DNA from: Clostridia bacterium | GTDB lineage: Bacteria; Bacillota; Clostridia; Oscillospirales; Acutalibacteraceae | Direction: 5' to 3' | Assembly: GCA_017502085.1 (NCBI GenBank) | Contig: JAFVVQ010000022.1 | Coordinates: forward strand, 1-54,610 | DNA length: 54,610 bases | Shown here: positions 33,521-42,287 of the stretch, piece by piece | Layout: every line of letters begins with the position of its first letter | How positions within the stretch are numbered: position 1 is the stretch's first letter | Position numbers and translations under genes: made by a program | Notes under the pieces: generated by a model | The model's input: only the letters and a program-made list of their open reading frames with translations | The model's database searches: none | What the model was told of the DNA's origin: nothing

Positions 33521-34330
33521 CTATCTGTTGTTGAGAATATAATTATTTATTGCATATGCAACGCCGTCGTCATTGTTGGTCGGCAGAATGTAATCAGCCT
33601 TTTCTTTGAGAATTCCGACCGCATTGCCCATAGCAAATTTTGTTCCCGATGCATCAAACATAGACATATCGTTTTCGCCGTCACCGATGCAGGCGATTTC
33701 GTTCTTTTCAATTCCGAGTATTCTTGCAAGTTCGGAAAGTGCGATACCTTTTGATGTGCCCTTGGCAAAAACCTCAACGTAGATACTGCCGAAAGCATAG
33801 CTGAGGTCAGGATAGTTTGCAAGAATTCTGTTGATTCTTTCCTTGCTTTTCGGATGCACGAAATAAAACTGGAGTTCTTCAACCGATGATTTGTTGATTT
33901 TGAGATGCTCCGAAATGTTTTTTACGCATATTGAATAATCGGCATCCTTGCCGTAAAGGATTTTACCGACGAGCGTAAAAGCCTTGCCCTGCACGTAGTA
34001 ATCTTCGTTTATATGCGCCGCTGTTGCCAATCCCTTGCCGACACACTCGTCGAGCAAAGCTGTGGCAGTATTGCAGGGAATGTGCAGATCAAAAAGTCTT
34101 TTGTTTTCTCGAAGATCAACAACGCCGGCACCGTTGGAGGTTATGGCATATCTGTAAAACATTTCGTTTTTGATTCTGTGGGGGAGACAAGTGAGGTTTC
34201 TGCCCGTTGTGGGAACAACAGTTATTCCGCTTTCAGCGGCGGATATGAGTGCTTCAACGGTTGCTTCGCTCATCCGGCTTTTGGAGTTAAGACAGGTGCC
34301 GTCCATATCAACGGCAAGAAGTTTTATCAT
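33521..34330 (-). CDS. Cof-type HAD-superfamily phosphatase
   Basis: A 269-residue HAD-IIB hydrolase. Motif I is LLAVDMDGTCLN with the nucleophile Asp; motif II PTTGR; motif III Lys in GTSKGIALSELAR; motif IV IGDGENDMSMF. A C2-type cap lies between motifs II and III. Such enzymes dephosphorylate sugar phosphates, FMN or PLP; the substrate cannot be told. AAAGGTGAC precedes the ATG. Confidence 0.92.
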   Translation of the reverse strand: MIKLLAVDMDGTCLNSKSRMSEATVEALISAAESGITVVPTTGRNLTCLPHRIKNEMFYRYAITSNGAGVVDLRENKRLFDLHIPCNTATALLDECVGKGLATAAHINEDYYVQGKAFTLVGKILYGKDADYSICVKNISEHLKINKSSVEELQFYFVHPKSKERINRILANYPDLSYAFGSIYVEVFAKGTSKGIALSELARILGIEKNEIACIGDGENDMSMFDASGTKFAMGNAVGILKEKADYILPTNNDDGVAYAINNYILNNR

Positions 34331-34456
34331 TTTGTGTCACCTTTCGGATGTTTTTCTTTTATAATAATAACATCTTTTTGTTTGCTGATCAATAGTCATT
34401 GACAGTTTTGAATCTGAGGGTTATAATTTAAATTATAAAAAATATGGAGGTACGGT

Positions 34457-35524
34457 ATGGCAACTCTTAAATTAATTTTAGCATTTTTTCTTTCATTGAC
34501 TCAGGTTCTTGCTCCTGTTGCGGCATATGTTGCGAATTTCGGGGAGAGCAGATTCTTCACTGAGTGGTCAGTAACGGATGAGTTTACTGCAGATTACTGT
34601 GCTGAAATTGAGAAAGATCCTGACGAGGATTTTATTATTCTCAATCTTGCCGACGTTCAGCTTAAGGATGACATTCTTTACGACGAAAACGGTGAAAAAA
34701 CCGCAAAACTTATTGATGAACTTGTCAAAGCGAACGACCCTGATCTCATTACTCTCACAGGTGATAATGCTTGGGGCACAATGGCATATATCGAGCTTAT
34801 AAAGCAAGTTGATTCTTACGGTGTTCCCTGGGCACCCGTAATGGGTAACCATGATGGACAGTGCTGCATCAGCGAATTCTGGGCGGCATATCTTCTCAGT
34901 GAGGCTGAAAACTGCCTTTTTGAATTCGGTCCTGAAGGTATGGGCTACGGAAACTATATAATAAACGTTACTGAAAACGGCAGAATTATCCACACCTTGT
35001 TTATGATGGATACTCATAACAACAGAGAATATACCTTTGAAGACGGTTCAACGGGCGGAGGATATGACCATCTCTGGGATAATCAGATTGAATGGTATAA
35101 GTGGGCGGTCAACGGAATTTCCGATGTTGCAGGTAAAACTGTTGAAAGTACGGTTATTATGCATATTCCCGTTTATGAGTACAAGGATGCGTGGGAAAAG
35201 TTTTACGGCAGCAGTGGAATCGGTACTCTTGCTCCTGAACTTGCACCCGAAGCAAGCGGTGTCAAAGGTGAAGACGTTTGCAGCGCTCCCGTAAATAACG
35301 GTTTCTTTGCCGTTTGCAAAGAGCTCGGCAGCACAAAGAATATGCTGGTTGGTCATGACCACGCAAACGATTTCCGAATTTGCTATGATGGCATCTGGCT
35401 CAACTATGCACTTAAAACAGGCTACGGAAGTTATTACACGGAGGGTCTTATCGGCGGAACGGTAATAACAGTCGGCTCTGACGGTGCGGCACACGCGGAA
35501 CATCATTATATCACCATCATCTGA
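34457..35524 (+). CDS. Secreted calcineurin-like metallophosphoesterase
   Basis: A 355-residue protein with an N-terminal signal or anchor segment (about 4-25). Metallophosphoesterase motifs appear in order: NLADVQL (first motif, with Gln where DxH is usual), LTGDN, GNHD (VMGNHDGQ), MHIP and GHDHANDF. The DxQ first motif occurs in the Dcr2-like branch of the family. It probably removes phosphate from extracellular esters. GGAGGTAC lies before the ATG; a strong terminator follows. Confidence 0.85.
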   Translation: MATLKLILAFFLSLTQVLAPVAAYVANFGESRFFTEWSVTDEFTADYCAEIEKDPDEDFIILNLADVQLKDDILYDENGEKTAKLIDELVKANDPDLITLTGDNAWGTMAYIELIKQVDSYGVPWAPVMGNHDGQCCISEFWAAYLLSEAENCLFEFGPEGMGYGNYIINVTENGRIIHTLFMMDTHNNREYTFEDGSTGGGYDHLWDNQIEWYKWAVNGISDVAGKTVESTVIMHIPVYEYKDAWEKFYGSSGIGTLAPELAPEASGVKGEDVCSAPVNNGFFAVCKELGSTKNMLVGHDHANDFRICYDGIWLNYALKTGYGSYYTEGLIGGTVITVGSDGAAHAEHHYITII

Positions 35525-35531
35525 ACGGAAC

Positions 35532-35566
35532 AAAAAAGCAGACAGCCAACGCTGTCTGCTTTTTTT
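35532..35566. terminator. Bidirectional terminator
   Basis: AGCAGACAGC (35537-35546), loop CAAC, GCTGTCTGCT (35551-35560) with A-run before and T-run after. Ends the phosphoesterase gene and the ACP/ligase operon. Confidence 0.9.
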
Positions 35567-35578
35567 ATCAGTTGTTGA

Positions 35579-35800
35579 TTATACTGCTGTTTCGAGGCGG
35601 GCAACGAGTTTGCCGACTGTTTCGCACTCCCTGAAATCGTCAGCGCCGAGAACAACGCCGAATTCCTGATGGATTTCATCGCTGAGGCAAACGAGGTCGA
35701 AGGATGAAAGATTAAGACCGCGCTTGATACCTGTTTCGGGAGTGATATCCTCCTCGGGTTCAACGTAATTGAGAATAATTTCTACGAGCTTATCAAACAT
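35579..35800 (-). CDS. Divergent acyl carrier protein
   Basis: A 73-residue acidic helical protein with ACP spacing. The phosphopantetheine Ser is probably S33 in LNLSSFDLVCLSDEIHQEFG, where canonical ACPs have DSLD. It lies 23 bases downstream of the AMP-forming ligase, so the ligase likely charges this carrier. It differs clearly from the housekeeping AcpP at 14924, suggesting a dedicated pathway such as lipid tailoring or a small natural product. Confidence 0.85.
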   Translation of the reverse strand: MFDKLVEIILNYVEPEEDITPETGIKRGLNLSSFDLVCLSDEIHQEFGVVLGADDFRECETVGKLVARLETAV

Positions 35801-35823
35801 TTTAAATCACCGTATCCTTTCAA

Positions 35824-37401
35824 TCAGAATGTAACTTTTGTTCTTTTGATTTTGCCGGTTGAAGTCTTGGGGAAGGGCGTTTCTCTGATCTTGAGAATGG
35901 CAATTTCTCTTTCAGTTTTTTCACCCTTGTTTGCTTCATCAACCTTTTTCTGAAGATATTCTTCGAGGTTTTCAATTTCCAGAGCTGCCACGAAATCGCT
36001 GTCGGGGAAAATTTCTGCAACAATTCGGTCGTTTTCGGAACTTACAACGATTTCCTTGATAACTTTTTCGTCAGCAAACTTCTTTTCGATTTCTTCAGGG
36101 GAAATGTTTTCTCCGTTCGAGAGAATGATGAGATTTTTTGCTCTGCCGGTAACGTAGAGATGTTCGCCGTCATCACTGATTCTGCCGAGGTCACCGGTTC
36201 TGAGGTAACCGTCTTCTGTGAATGCCTTGGCGGTTTCTTCAGGCATTTTGTAGTAGCCCATCATAACGGACTTGCCCTTGACCTGGATTTCACCGTCAAC
36301 GATTCTGACGTCAAAGATACTCTTCATAATCTTACCGCTTGAGTATTTGTGATTGTTGCTGTTGTCGCCTGTTGTGACTTTGGGAGCAGTTTCGCTCATA
36401 CCGTAACCCTGACGGAGAATGATGCCGTGCTTTTCATATTCATCAATAAGATTGGGGGAAACGTATGCACCGCCGACGGCAATCCAGCTGATATTCTTGC
36501 CGAATACTTTTTCGGCAGCCTCTCTTGCAGTGAGCTGAGGGAATCTCTTGTGGAGAATATTTATTTTTCTGATAAGTGTTTCCGCAATCATGGGAACCAT
36601 TCTCATCGTTGTGGGCTGGAAACGTGCAAGATTTTCGCCCATCTTGCTTATGTCTCCGTTGAGGCATACCGTAAAGCCTTCGAGAAGAGATTTGAAATAG
36701 TCACTTGTGAAGCAGAAAATGTGGTGCATGGGAAGAACTGAAAGAAGAACTTCGTCACCCTGCTCAAATTCTGTATAAGTAATGTTGGCAATGAGGTTTG
36801 CAGAGGAGAGCATAACGCCCTTTCTCTTGCCTGTTGTGCCTGATGTGTAGATGATTGTTGCGCAATCCTCAGGGTTGAGCTCGACCTCTGAAAGGGGTGC
36901 ATATTCGGAATCGTGGTCATAATCCTTGTAAATATCTGCAAACCATTCGGCGTTGCCCATATTTATGCAAACTTTGAGTCTGCCGTATTTTTCTTCGATA
37001 GCCTTTGCTGTTTCTGCGAAAGTGTCCTCATAGAAGAGAGCTTCGATATCGCCCTGCTCAAAAAGTTCAACAGCTTCTTCGACCGTGATGTTAGGGGCGA
37101 AGGGAACGAAAACGTTGCCGCTGACGAGTGCGCCCGTCATTGCAGTGATATATTCGTATGATGTTTTGCCGATGATGCCGACGTGCATTCTTTCAGGGCA
37201 GACTGAACGGATATATCTGCAGATTGCAAGGCTGTTGTCGCGAAGGTCGATAAAGCTTTTTTCAACGATTTCACCGTTGCCGTCAACATATTTGATGAAG
37301 GGCTTGTTGGTGAATCTTTCGGCGCTGATGTCAATCAGGTCTCTGACAGTGTGAAACTGTTCGTAGAACTTTACAAGTTCTTCAATTCTTTTGTTTTCCA
37401 T
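35824..37401 (-). CDS. AMP-dependent acyl ligase (acyl-CoA/acyl-ACP synthetase)
   Basis: A 525-residue adenylate-forming enzyme. P-loop-like IIYTSGTTGKRKGVML, then GYGMSETAPK, the hinge YLRTGDLGRISDDG and the catalytic Lys motif PKTSTGKIKRTKV are complete. It activates a carboxylate with ATP and passes it to CoA or a carrier protein; the ACP encoded just downstream is the likely acceptor. The start has only a weak GGGAGAAC site. No further pathway gene (transferase, ketosynthase) is adjacent. Confidence 0.9.
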   Translation of the reverse strand: MENKRIEELVKFYEQFHTVRDLIDISAERFTNKPFIKYVDGNGEIVEKSFIDLRDNSLAICRYIRSVCPERMHVGIIGKTSYEYITAMTGALVSGNVFVPFAPNITVEEAVELFEQGDIEALFYEDTFAETAKAIEEKYGRLKVCINMGNAEWFADIYKDYDHDSEYAPLSEVELNPEDCATIIYTSGTTGKRKGVMLSSANLIANITYTEFEQGDEVLLSVLPMHHIFCFTSDYFKSLLEGFTVCLNGDISKMGENLARFQPTTMRMVPMIAETLIRKINILHKRFPQLTAREAAEKVFGKNISWIAVGGAYVSPNLIDEYEKHGIILRQGYGMSETAPKVTTGDNSNNHKYSSGKIMKSIFDVRIVDGEIQVKGKSVMMGYYKMPEETAKAFTEDGYLRTGDLGRISDDGEHLYVTGRAKNLIILSNGENISPEEIEKKFADEKVIKEIVVSSENDRIVAEIFPDSDFVAALEIENLEEYLQKKVDEANKGEKTEREIAILKIRETPFPKTSTGKIKRTKVTF

Positions 37402-37592
37402 GAAATTACATTGTTCTCCCGTTTTATTTTTGCTTATTGAATGTCTTATTTCCTGTCCGCGGAGTATTCTATACTAAAATGCGCACTCAAGTAAACAGAC
37501 AAAATCACCAAAAGTTCCGAAAAACAGACAAATCCGAAATATTGTATAGAATAATTCTTTGTTATTGGGGTTGACATACCGACAAATAATGA

Positions 37593-37621
37593 TTGACAAG
37601 AGGATACGGATGAGCTATCTT
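37593..37621 (+). promoter_or_regulatory. Promoter of the GH36-like gene
   Basis: TTGACA (37593-37598), 17-nt spacer, TATCTT (37616-37621), 33 bases before the ATG. A second TTGACA at 37571 lacks a matching -10. Confidence 0.6.
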
Positions 37622-37653
37622 TTATATATATCCTTATAAAAAGGAGCATTCAG

Positions 37654-39789
37654 ATGAAAAACAGTTATTTCGGAATATATTATCAGCAGGGAGAAAACCC
37701 CGTTTTTTGCTTCCGTAGTGCAGAAGCGGTTTATGAGGAGCAGTTTTATAACGGATCGCTGATATCCTGCGGTTGGAATGCGGCGGGATATCCTTTGAAC
37801 TTGCTTTCGGGTTTTCCGAGCAGACTTGATAAAAGAAGATTTACAGAGCCGTTTGCGTTCAACGTTGAGATTGATGGCATAAGCCTCGATTTCAATCTTG
37901 ATTTTGTCGGCTTTGAAACGGAGAAAACCGACGAATCCGAAACCTCCGTACTGACGCTTGAAAGCAGAGTCAGACCGATAAGAATAAGAGTTATAACCGT
38001 TCTTGACGGCACTGCAATGTTTACCCGCAGGCTTGAAATCGAGAATCTCTCAGATAAATATATGAATATCAGCAGGCTGAGTGTTATCGGCGGAGGTGTG
38101 GAAACTCTCGATAAAGGCAGACTCGGTTATGACGAAAAGCCTGATGAGATTTATTCTGTCGGATATTTTGACAGTGACAAGTGGGGGAAGGAAGGCTTCT
38201 TCAACTGGCATAAGCTTATGACGGGAGTAACTTGCGTTGACACACGTTTCGGCCGTGACAGATTCCGACATCCGCTTTTGTTTATAAAAAACAATCTCAC
38301 GGGCAAAATATGGTCTGCACAGCTTGGTTGGAGCGGAGGCTGCCGCTTTACCGTTGACTTTAATGCTCAGCCCGACGGCGATTCTCATATTTCGTTCAAG
38401 GCTGAAATCACTTCTCATAACCCTATGTACGTTCTTGCACCGAATGAAGTGTTCACAACTCCCGAGGTTCATATCGGTCTTGTCAGCGGCGGTCTTGATG
38501 ATGCGGTAAATCAGATGCATTCGCACGTAAGAAAATCGGTTCTGAATGTGCCTGAAGCAGACGGAAGCCAATTACTTGTCGGTGCGGGTATGGATGCTGA
38601 ACATGATATGGGTGTAGAGACGACCAAGGTGTTTATCGAGCGCTTTGCAGATCTCGGTGCAGAGGTGTTTATCGTTGATGCAGGATGGGTCTGCCCTCCC
38701 GATAAGCAGACTTGTTGGGACGAATATAACGGAATCAACGTGCCGGATGAAAAGCGTTATCCCAACGGAATCGGAGAAATTGTTGATTACTGCCACGAAA
38801 AAGGAATGAAATTCGGTCTCTGGGTTGATATCGAAAGCCTCGGAGATCTCTGCGGTGCGAGAAACGAGCATCCCGAATGGCTTGCTGAAAACGTTTTTGG
38901 CGAAAAGGCAAGACGTTTCCTTGATTTTACCGTACCCGAAGCGGCAAAATGGGCGGAAGACGAACTCGCAAGAATTATCACAGAATACAGACTCGATCTT
39001 CTTCGGGTGGATTATAACACGGATTATACCGAATATTTCAATATGCGTGATACGGGAATCGGTTATCCCGAATGCCTGAATCTCCGTCATTTCAATGCAG
39101 TCTACGGCATGTATTCCCGCCTCAAGAAGCGATTCCCCGAAGTGATATTTGAAAACTGTGCGGGTGGCGGCGGCAGAACGGACCTTGGTATTATGAAAAG
39201 CTTTAATCATACGTGGGTTTCTGATTGCCAGTGTGCTCCCGACTCCGTTTATATCACAAACGGCATGACGATGGCGTTGCCTCCCGAAAGGGTGGACCGC
39301 CTTTTTGCGGGAATGGGGTGCCATAATTACGGTTCACTCGGAATTCAGATGCGCAACACGATGCTGACTCATATGACTCTCAACGTTATTGCGCCGTCTG
39401 ATGCTCCGATGAACGACGGTATGGCTGAATTTGTCAGACACAGCGTAAAGGTATATAAGGACATTGTCCGCCCCTTCCTTCCTGATTCGCTTGTTTTCCA
39501 CCACACTCCCGAAACTGAAAAGGCAAAGGCGGAAGGCATTATGATTCTTGAGGTTGCATCATCTGATAAATCTGTGGGTGCGGCAACGGTGATGTCACTT
39601 GTCAATTCGGGGGATAAAACGGTTGTTTTCAAGCCCAAGGGTATCGACAAATCAAAGACTTATTCAGTGACTCTCGATAACGATAACGAAACGTTCACCG
39701 TATCGGGCAGAGAACTTTCAGTGAACGGAATAGTAATTGATATCCCGTCATCGCTTTATTCCGAGCTTATAATATATAAGGTAATATAA
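37654..39789 (+). CDS. GH36-family glycoside hydrolase (alpha-galactosidase-like)
   Basis: A 711-residue cytoplasmic enzyme (no signal peptide). An N-terminal beta-supersandwich (about 1-290) precedes a TIM barrel with FIVDAGWVCP (339-348), GLWVDIES (388-395), nucleophile D453 in LLRVDYNTD, CAGGGGRTD (502-510) and acid/base D524 in WVSDCQCAPD, and a small C-terminal beta domain. Typical alpha-galactosidases have KWDMN and SDxTD at these sites, so the pocket differs and the substrate may not be a simple alpha-galactoside. AAGGAG precedes the ATG; it is a single-gene unit. Confidence 0.87.
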   Translation: MKNSYFGIYYQQGENPVFCFRSAEAVYEEQFYNGSLISCGWNAAGYPLNLLSGFPSRLDKRRFTEPFAFNVEIDGISLDFNLDFVGFETEKTDESETSVLTLESRVRPIRIRVITVLDGTAMFTRRLEIENLSDKYMNISRLSVIGGGVETLDKGRLGYDEKPDEIYSVGYFDSDKWGKEGFFNWHKLMTGVTCVDTRFGRDRFRHPLLFIKNNLTGKIWSAQLGWSGGCRFTVDFNAQPDGDSHISFKAEITSHNPMYVLAPNEVFTTPEVHIGLVSGGLDDAVNQMHSHVRKSVLNVPEADGSQLLVGAGMDAEHDMGVETTKVFIERFADLGAEVFIVDAGWVCPPDKQTCWDEYNGINVPDEKRYPNGIGEIVDYCHEKGMKFGLWVDIESLGDLCGARNEHPEWLAENVFGEKARRFLDFTVPEAAKWAEDELARIITEYRLDLLRVDYNTDYTEYFNMRDTGIGYPECLNLRHFNAVYGMYSRLKKRFPEVIFENCAGGGGRTDLGIMKSFNHTWVSDCQCAPDSVYITNGMTMALPPERVDRLFAGMGCHNYGSLGIQMRNTMLTHMTLNVIAPSDAPMNDGMAEFVRHSVKVYKDIVRPFLPDSLVFHHTPETEKAKAEGIMILEVASSDKSVGAATVMSLVNSGDKTVVFKPKGIDKSKTYSVTLDNDNETFTVSGRELSVNGIVIDIPSSLYSELIIYKVI

Positions 39790-39822
39790 AAAAGGAGACC
39801 TTCGTGAGAAGGTCTCCTTTTT
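39789..39822. terminator. Bidirectional terminator
   Basis: AAAAAGGAGACCTTC (39789-39803), loop GTGA, GAAGGTCTCCTTTTT (39808-39822): a perfect 15-bp stem between convergent genes, starting at the last base of the GH36 stop codon. Confidence 0.9.
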
Positions 39823-41185
39823 ATGTGTTTTTATCCGTTATGTTCTTAATCCATTTTTTGCTTCTGAAACGTTGGAGACTCAGTATGGATTTGAGCAGAT
39901 CCTCGCCGAGATACATTGCAATCAGCAGGTAATGGAACTCGACGTCGGTTGCCATACCGAGATATATTATCAGCGGTACCGCAATCAGATACATTGAAAT
40001 GCAGTCGTAGAGTATGCCGATTTTTGTGTCGCCGCCCGCTCGGAACGTACCTACTATCAGGGTGTACGGTATGTTTCTTATCGGAAGCCACAGACAGTAA
40101 ATGAGAATCAGTTTTGATGCCAGATCGAATGCCCCTTGAGTTTCAATGTTGAGAAGAGAAAGAAGAGGCTCTCTGCAGAAACCGAGAATTGTGCCCGTGA
40201 AAACACCTATAATCGGGGTCATGATAACGAATTTTTTTGCGAGCTTATAGGCTTCGTTTTCTTTGCCTTCGCCGATTGTTTTGCCCGTCATTATCGAACA
40301 GGCGTGGCAGATACCGACGAAGAAAACAAACGCAATCTGCTCGATTGAACTGAAAATGGTGTAGCCCGCATAGTTTTCGCTGCCTTGTCTCGCAAAAACC
40401 ATTGCATAAATATTTGTGCCGATTGCCCAGACCCCTTCGTTAAGAACAACGGGCATACAGATTTTGACAAATTTTTTGATGTATTCTCTGCCGACATTGA
40501 AAAATTCTTTTATCGGGGCCTTGAAAACCTCACCTGAGGTTCTCATAACAACAAGAAGAATCACCGACTGGACTGCCGTGGAAAGCAGTGAGGCGAGAGC
40601 GGCGCCTCTGATTCCGAGGGCGGGAAAACCAAGTTTTCCGAAAATGAGGATATAATTGAATGTTGTATTGATTGCAACCGCCGCAATTGATGAAAACAGG
40701 GGAGGATTGACCTTTTCCGTTGCACGCAGAACGGTGCAGGCGATCTGGTTGAATGCACCGAAAAGACCCATAAACGCAACGATACGCATATATTTTGCGG
40801 CTTCTTTTACAACCGCTTCCTCGTTGGTAAATACTCTTGCGAGAGGCTCGGGAAACGAAGCCATAGCAAAGCAGAAAAGTGCGGCGACGGCAAGGCTGAG
40901 TGCCATAGCGATACCGCAGGTTTTGCGGATGTTGCTTTTTTCTTTTGCGCCCCAGTATTGCGAAATCATTGCGGCAGAGCCTGATGAAATTCCGAAATAG
41001 AAAAGATTCATCAGGAATATCCATCTCGACGAAACACCGACGGCAGATACCGTGATATTGCCCAGATTCGTTACCATTGCAGTGTCAATAAGCTGTGCGC
41101 AGGAAACGAGGAGTTGCTGGAGTGCAATCGGCAGAGCGAGGCGGAGCATATTTATAACAAATCCTTGGTTTTCTTTTTTTTTCAT
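39821..41185 (-). CDS. MATE-family efflux transporter
   Basis: A 454-residue membrane protein with twelve predicted helices in two MatE halves: LALPIALQQLLVSCAQLIDTAMVTNLG at the start of half one, and KICMPVVLNEGVWAIGTNIYAMVFARQG at half two. These export drugs or metabolites using Na+ or H+ gradients. Substrate unknown. It stands alone with a GGAGAAG site. Confidence 0.92.
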   Translation of the reverse strand: MKKKENQGFVINMLRLALPIALQQLLVSCAQLIDTAMVTNLGNITVSAVGVSSRWIFLMNLFYFGISSGSAAMISQYWGAKEKSNIRKTCGIAMALSLAVAALFCFAMASFPEPLARVFTNEEAVVKEAAKYMRIVAFMGLFGAFNQIACTVLRATEKVNPPLFSSIAAVAINTTFNYILIFGKLGFPALGIRGAALASLLSTAVQSVILLVVMRTSGEVFKAPIKEFFNVGREYIKKFVKICMPVVLNEGVWAIGTNIYAMVFARQGSENYAGYTIFSSIEQIAFVFFVGICHACSIMTGKTIGEGKENEAYKLAKKFVIMTPIIGVFTGTILGFCREPLLSLLNIETQGAFDLASKLILIYCLWLPIRNIPYTLIVGTFRAGGDTKIGILYDCISMYLIAVPLIIYLGMATDVEFHYLLIAMYLGEDLLKSILSLQRFRSKKWIKNITDKNT

Positions 41186-41300
41186 TGTTTCTTCTCCGTG
41201 TTTTTTCTTTTGAACTAGATTATTTTATTGTAAAAGTTAAGCAAAGTCAAGCAAAACGGTATCTTAAGCAAAAATTTGAATATTATTAATAATTATGATA

Positions 41301-41329
41301 TTGATTTTTAGCTTTTTAAGGTTTATAAT
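41301..41329 (+). promoter_or_regulatory. Promoter before the DapA-family pseudogene
   Basis: TTGATT (41301-41306), 17-nt spacer, TATAAT (41324-41329), 45 bases before the ATG. An intact promoter in front of a broken gene suggests the break is recent or a sequence error. Confidence 0.65.
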
Positions 41330-41374
41330 GCAAGATGACTTATAATAAATTAATTTATCGGAAGGTGTTTTATT

Positions 41375-42265
41375 ATGTCACAGTTCAACGAGTATTCAGG
41401 TGTTTATTCTCTTCTTCTTACCCCTTTCAAGTGGGATAAGAGTGTCGACTACAAGGCATATGAATAATACGTTGCATGGCAGGCTGCTTTCAAACCCCAG
41501 CATCTTTTTGCAGTATGCGGCTCATCTGAAATGACAGAGCTTACTCCCGAAGAGAGAATCAAGTGCGCAGGTCTTGCTGTCAAGAATTCAAACGGCGTTC
41601 CTGTTTATGCAACAGCCAATCTCCAGGTCGGATTCAACGATCAGGTCGAAGAAATGAAGGCTCTCGAAGCACAGGGCGTCAGCGGTCTTGTTTTTGTCAC
41701 AAAGGGTATGTGCGATAAGCCCGCAACTCAGTACGATTACCTCACAGACCTCGCTTCCCATACCGAGCTTCCCATCATCCTCTATGAATTTCCCGGTCTC
41801 CAGCCTCATCTTATGGATTCCGTCACCTATGGCAAGCTTGTTGAAACAGGTAAGTTCATGGGAATCAAGGATACAACCTGCAAGATGCCCGAAATCGAAG
41901 CAAAGATCAAGGTTCAGGGTGATTCAAATGTTCTTCAGGCAAACATTCCTTTCCTTTATGATGCATACGTTGCAGGTGCAAGAGGTGTTATTGCCACTCC
42001 CACTTCCTGCGGTGCAGGTCTTTTTGTAAAAATGTGGGATGAATTTGTAAAAGGTGATCTTGAGGCTGCAAAGAAGACTCATCAGCATATTATTCTTCTT
42101 GATAATGCTATTGATTCAGGCTTTATGGCGAGTGCAAAGTACCTTTGCAAGCTTCAGGGTGTCAATATGGAATGGCACACAAGAGGTGCACATAATCTCG
42201 GCCCCGCCAGACTCAGATCAATTGAAGTATTCTATGATTATGCAAAGGCAGAGGGCATTCTTTAA
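41375..42265 (+). pseudogene. DapA/NAL-family aldolase interrupted by an in-frame stop
   Basis: From the ATG at 41375 (GAAGGTG upstream) the reading is MSQFNEYSGVYSLLLTPFKWD...KAYE, then TAA at 41465-41467 (codon 31). The same frame then continues without break to 42265 for 296 codons in total, the normal family length. Family marks are LLLTPF, the CGSSEMTELTPEER strand, the Schiff-base Lys in FMGIKDTT and TPTSCGAGL. A restart at the ATG 41531 would lack the first strand and active-site Ser region. The substitution of YxxP by LYEFPG suggests it is not classical dihydrodipicolinate synthase. Either a nonsense mutation or an assembly error. Confidence 0.82.
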
Positions 42266-42287
42266 TTAACATATTCCGGGGGACAAT

